Assembly (NCBI GenBank): GCA_016650355.1
Contig: JAENVX010000414.1
Span: 1 to 16,515, forward strand
DNA from: Bacteroidia bacterium
GTDB taxonomy: Bacteria; Bacteroidota; Bacteroidia; Cytophagales; Cyclobacteriaceae
Reading direction: 5' to 3'
DNA length: 16,515 nucleotides
This document shows, in pieces, positions 15,707-16,515 of this stretch. Within the stretch, counting starts at the first letter, position 1, and every line of letters begins with the position of its first letter. The notes beneath the pieces were generated by a model. The model did no database searches and was not told the origin of the DNA. It was given only the letters and a program-made list of their open reading frames with translations. The position numbers were made by a program, and so were the translations under genes.

Positions 15707-16515
15707 ATGAAGCGAAGAGACTTTATAAAAAACACAGGGTTGGCAACGGCCGCACTCTCTATTGCGGGAACAGAGGTTCTCGCAAAGAAACCAAAACCTA
15801 ATGTCCCGCAATGGAAGGGTTTTAACCTCCTTGATTTCTTTAGGCCAACTCCAATCTCAAAACTAAAAACCACGGAAGAACACTTTAAGTGGATGAGAGA
15901 CTGGGGATTTGATTTTGTCCGAATTCCGATTGCCTACCCAAGTTACCTTGATTTCGATCGCACCAAAAATATTACAACGGAAGATGTTTATCGAATAGAT
16001 GAACAGGCTATTGAAAAAATTGACAGTGTCGTACACATCGCTCATAAACATAAAATGCATGTAAGCCTTAATCTACATCGGGCTCCGGGTTATTGCATCA
16101 ACTCAGGTTTTCATGAACCTTACAATTTATGGAAAGACCATGAAGCGCTGGATGCTTTTTGTTTTCATTGGAACATGTGGGCTAAGCGTTATAAAAATAG
16201 TAGCAGAAAAAAAATAAGTTTTGATCTTCTGAATGAACCCAGCATGCGGGAAGATATGAATGATCAACACTCAAAAAGAAGCGCGGTACCAGGTCCAGAC
16301 TATCGAAAATTGGTGATAGCGGCAGCAGAAGCCATCCGAAAAGAAAATGCCAGTCACATGATCATTGCTGATGGTAATAATGTCGGCAATTCCGTTATTC
16401 CTGAGATTATTGATCTTGATATCGTACAAAGTTGTCGAGGATATTATCCCGGAGCAATTTCTCACTACAAAGCTCCATGGGCAAATAAGGATCCTGATAA
16501 TTTACCATTACCCGT
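15707..16515 (+). CDS. Tat-exported GH5-type glycoside hydrolase (3' partial)
   Basis: Only the first 269 codons lie in the window and the frame is open at its end. The N-terminus MKRRDFIKNTGLATAALSI is a twin-arginine signal, so the enzyme is probably folded in the cytoplasm and exported to the periplasm. The rest reads as a GH5 (cellulase-type) TIM barrel: GFNLLDFF (38-45), WGFDFVRIPI (66-75, conserved Arg72), VSLNLHRAPGYCIN (119-132, conserved His124), and FDLLNEP (172-178) with Glu177 as the acid/base. The nucleophile Glu should lie past the window end. GH5 covers endoglucanases, mannanases and others; the subfamily cannot be set from this fragment. It follows the Nramp-like gene by 51 bp on the same strand, with a stem-loop just before the start codon. 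Confidence 0.9.
   Translation, partial: MKRRDFIKNTGLATAALSIAGTEVLAKKPKPNVPQWKGFNLLDFFRPTPISKLKTTEEHFKWMRDWGFDFVRIPIAYPSYLDFDRTKNITTEDVYRIDEQAIEKIDSVVHIAHKHKMHVSLNLHRAPGYCINSGFHEPYNLWKDHEALDAFCFHWNMWAKRYKNSSRKKISFDLLNEPSMREDMNDQHSKRSAVPGPDYRKLVIAAAEAIRKENASHMIIADGNNVGNSVIPEIIDLDIVQSCRGYYPGAISHYKAPWANKDPDNLPLP

Overview
The window looks like chromosomal DNA of a free-living Bacteroidota bacterium, most likely of the Cytophagales. Four things point there: a secreted protease ending in a type IX secretion (T9SS) sorting domain, several lipoproteins (one with a Bacteroidota-type surface-export motif), two large orphan MacB/FtsX-type permeases, and promoter-like sequences of the Bacteroidota TTG...TAnnTTTG type. 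The species assignment is inference. Twelve protein genes are supported. The first is cut at its 5' end by the window start and the last at its 3' end by the window end. I see no rRNA, tRNA, CRISPR array, insertion sequence, phage gene or known defence system.

Layout. Bases 2-2953 (plus strand) hold the end of an M43-type zinc metalloprotease with PKD and T9SS sorting domains, then a Calx-beta lipoprotein. Bases 2977-11897 are one long minus-strand block. In transcription order it holds a DUF4397 lipoprotein, a GlcG/HbpS-like protein, a GH20 beta-hexosaminidase lipoprotein, a MmcQ/YjbR protein, methionine sulfoxide reductase B, and two MacB/FtsX-like permeases. Spacings of about 50-155 bp suggest several transcription units rather than one operon. 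Bases 11898-12269 are a 372-bp non-coding stretch with several inverted repeats. Bases 12270-13265 (plus) are a secreted DUF3500 protein, convergent with a secreted two-domain NIPSNAP protein (13284-14081, minus). A divergent regulatory region (14082-14299) then leads to an unusual Nramp-family transporter and the start of a Tat-exported GH5 glycosidase (plus).

How the genes fit together. This is mainly an envelope and scavenging neighbourhood: secreted protease, glycosidases of two families, lipoproteins, permeases and an inner-membrane transporter. Nothing obliges these genes to act in one pathway. The most interesting signals are regulatory or family-level: a sigma-54-like promoter with two upstream dyad sites in front of the second permease; a perfect 16-bp palindrome over the predicted start of the Nramp-like transcript; a three-way-junction-like inverted repeat in the 372-bp gap; and an Nramp relative lacking both signature metal-binding motifs. 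I did not find a convincing new multi-gene system.
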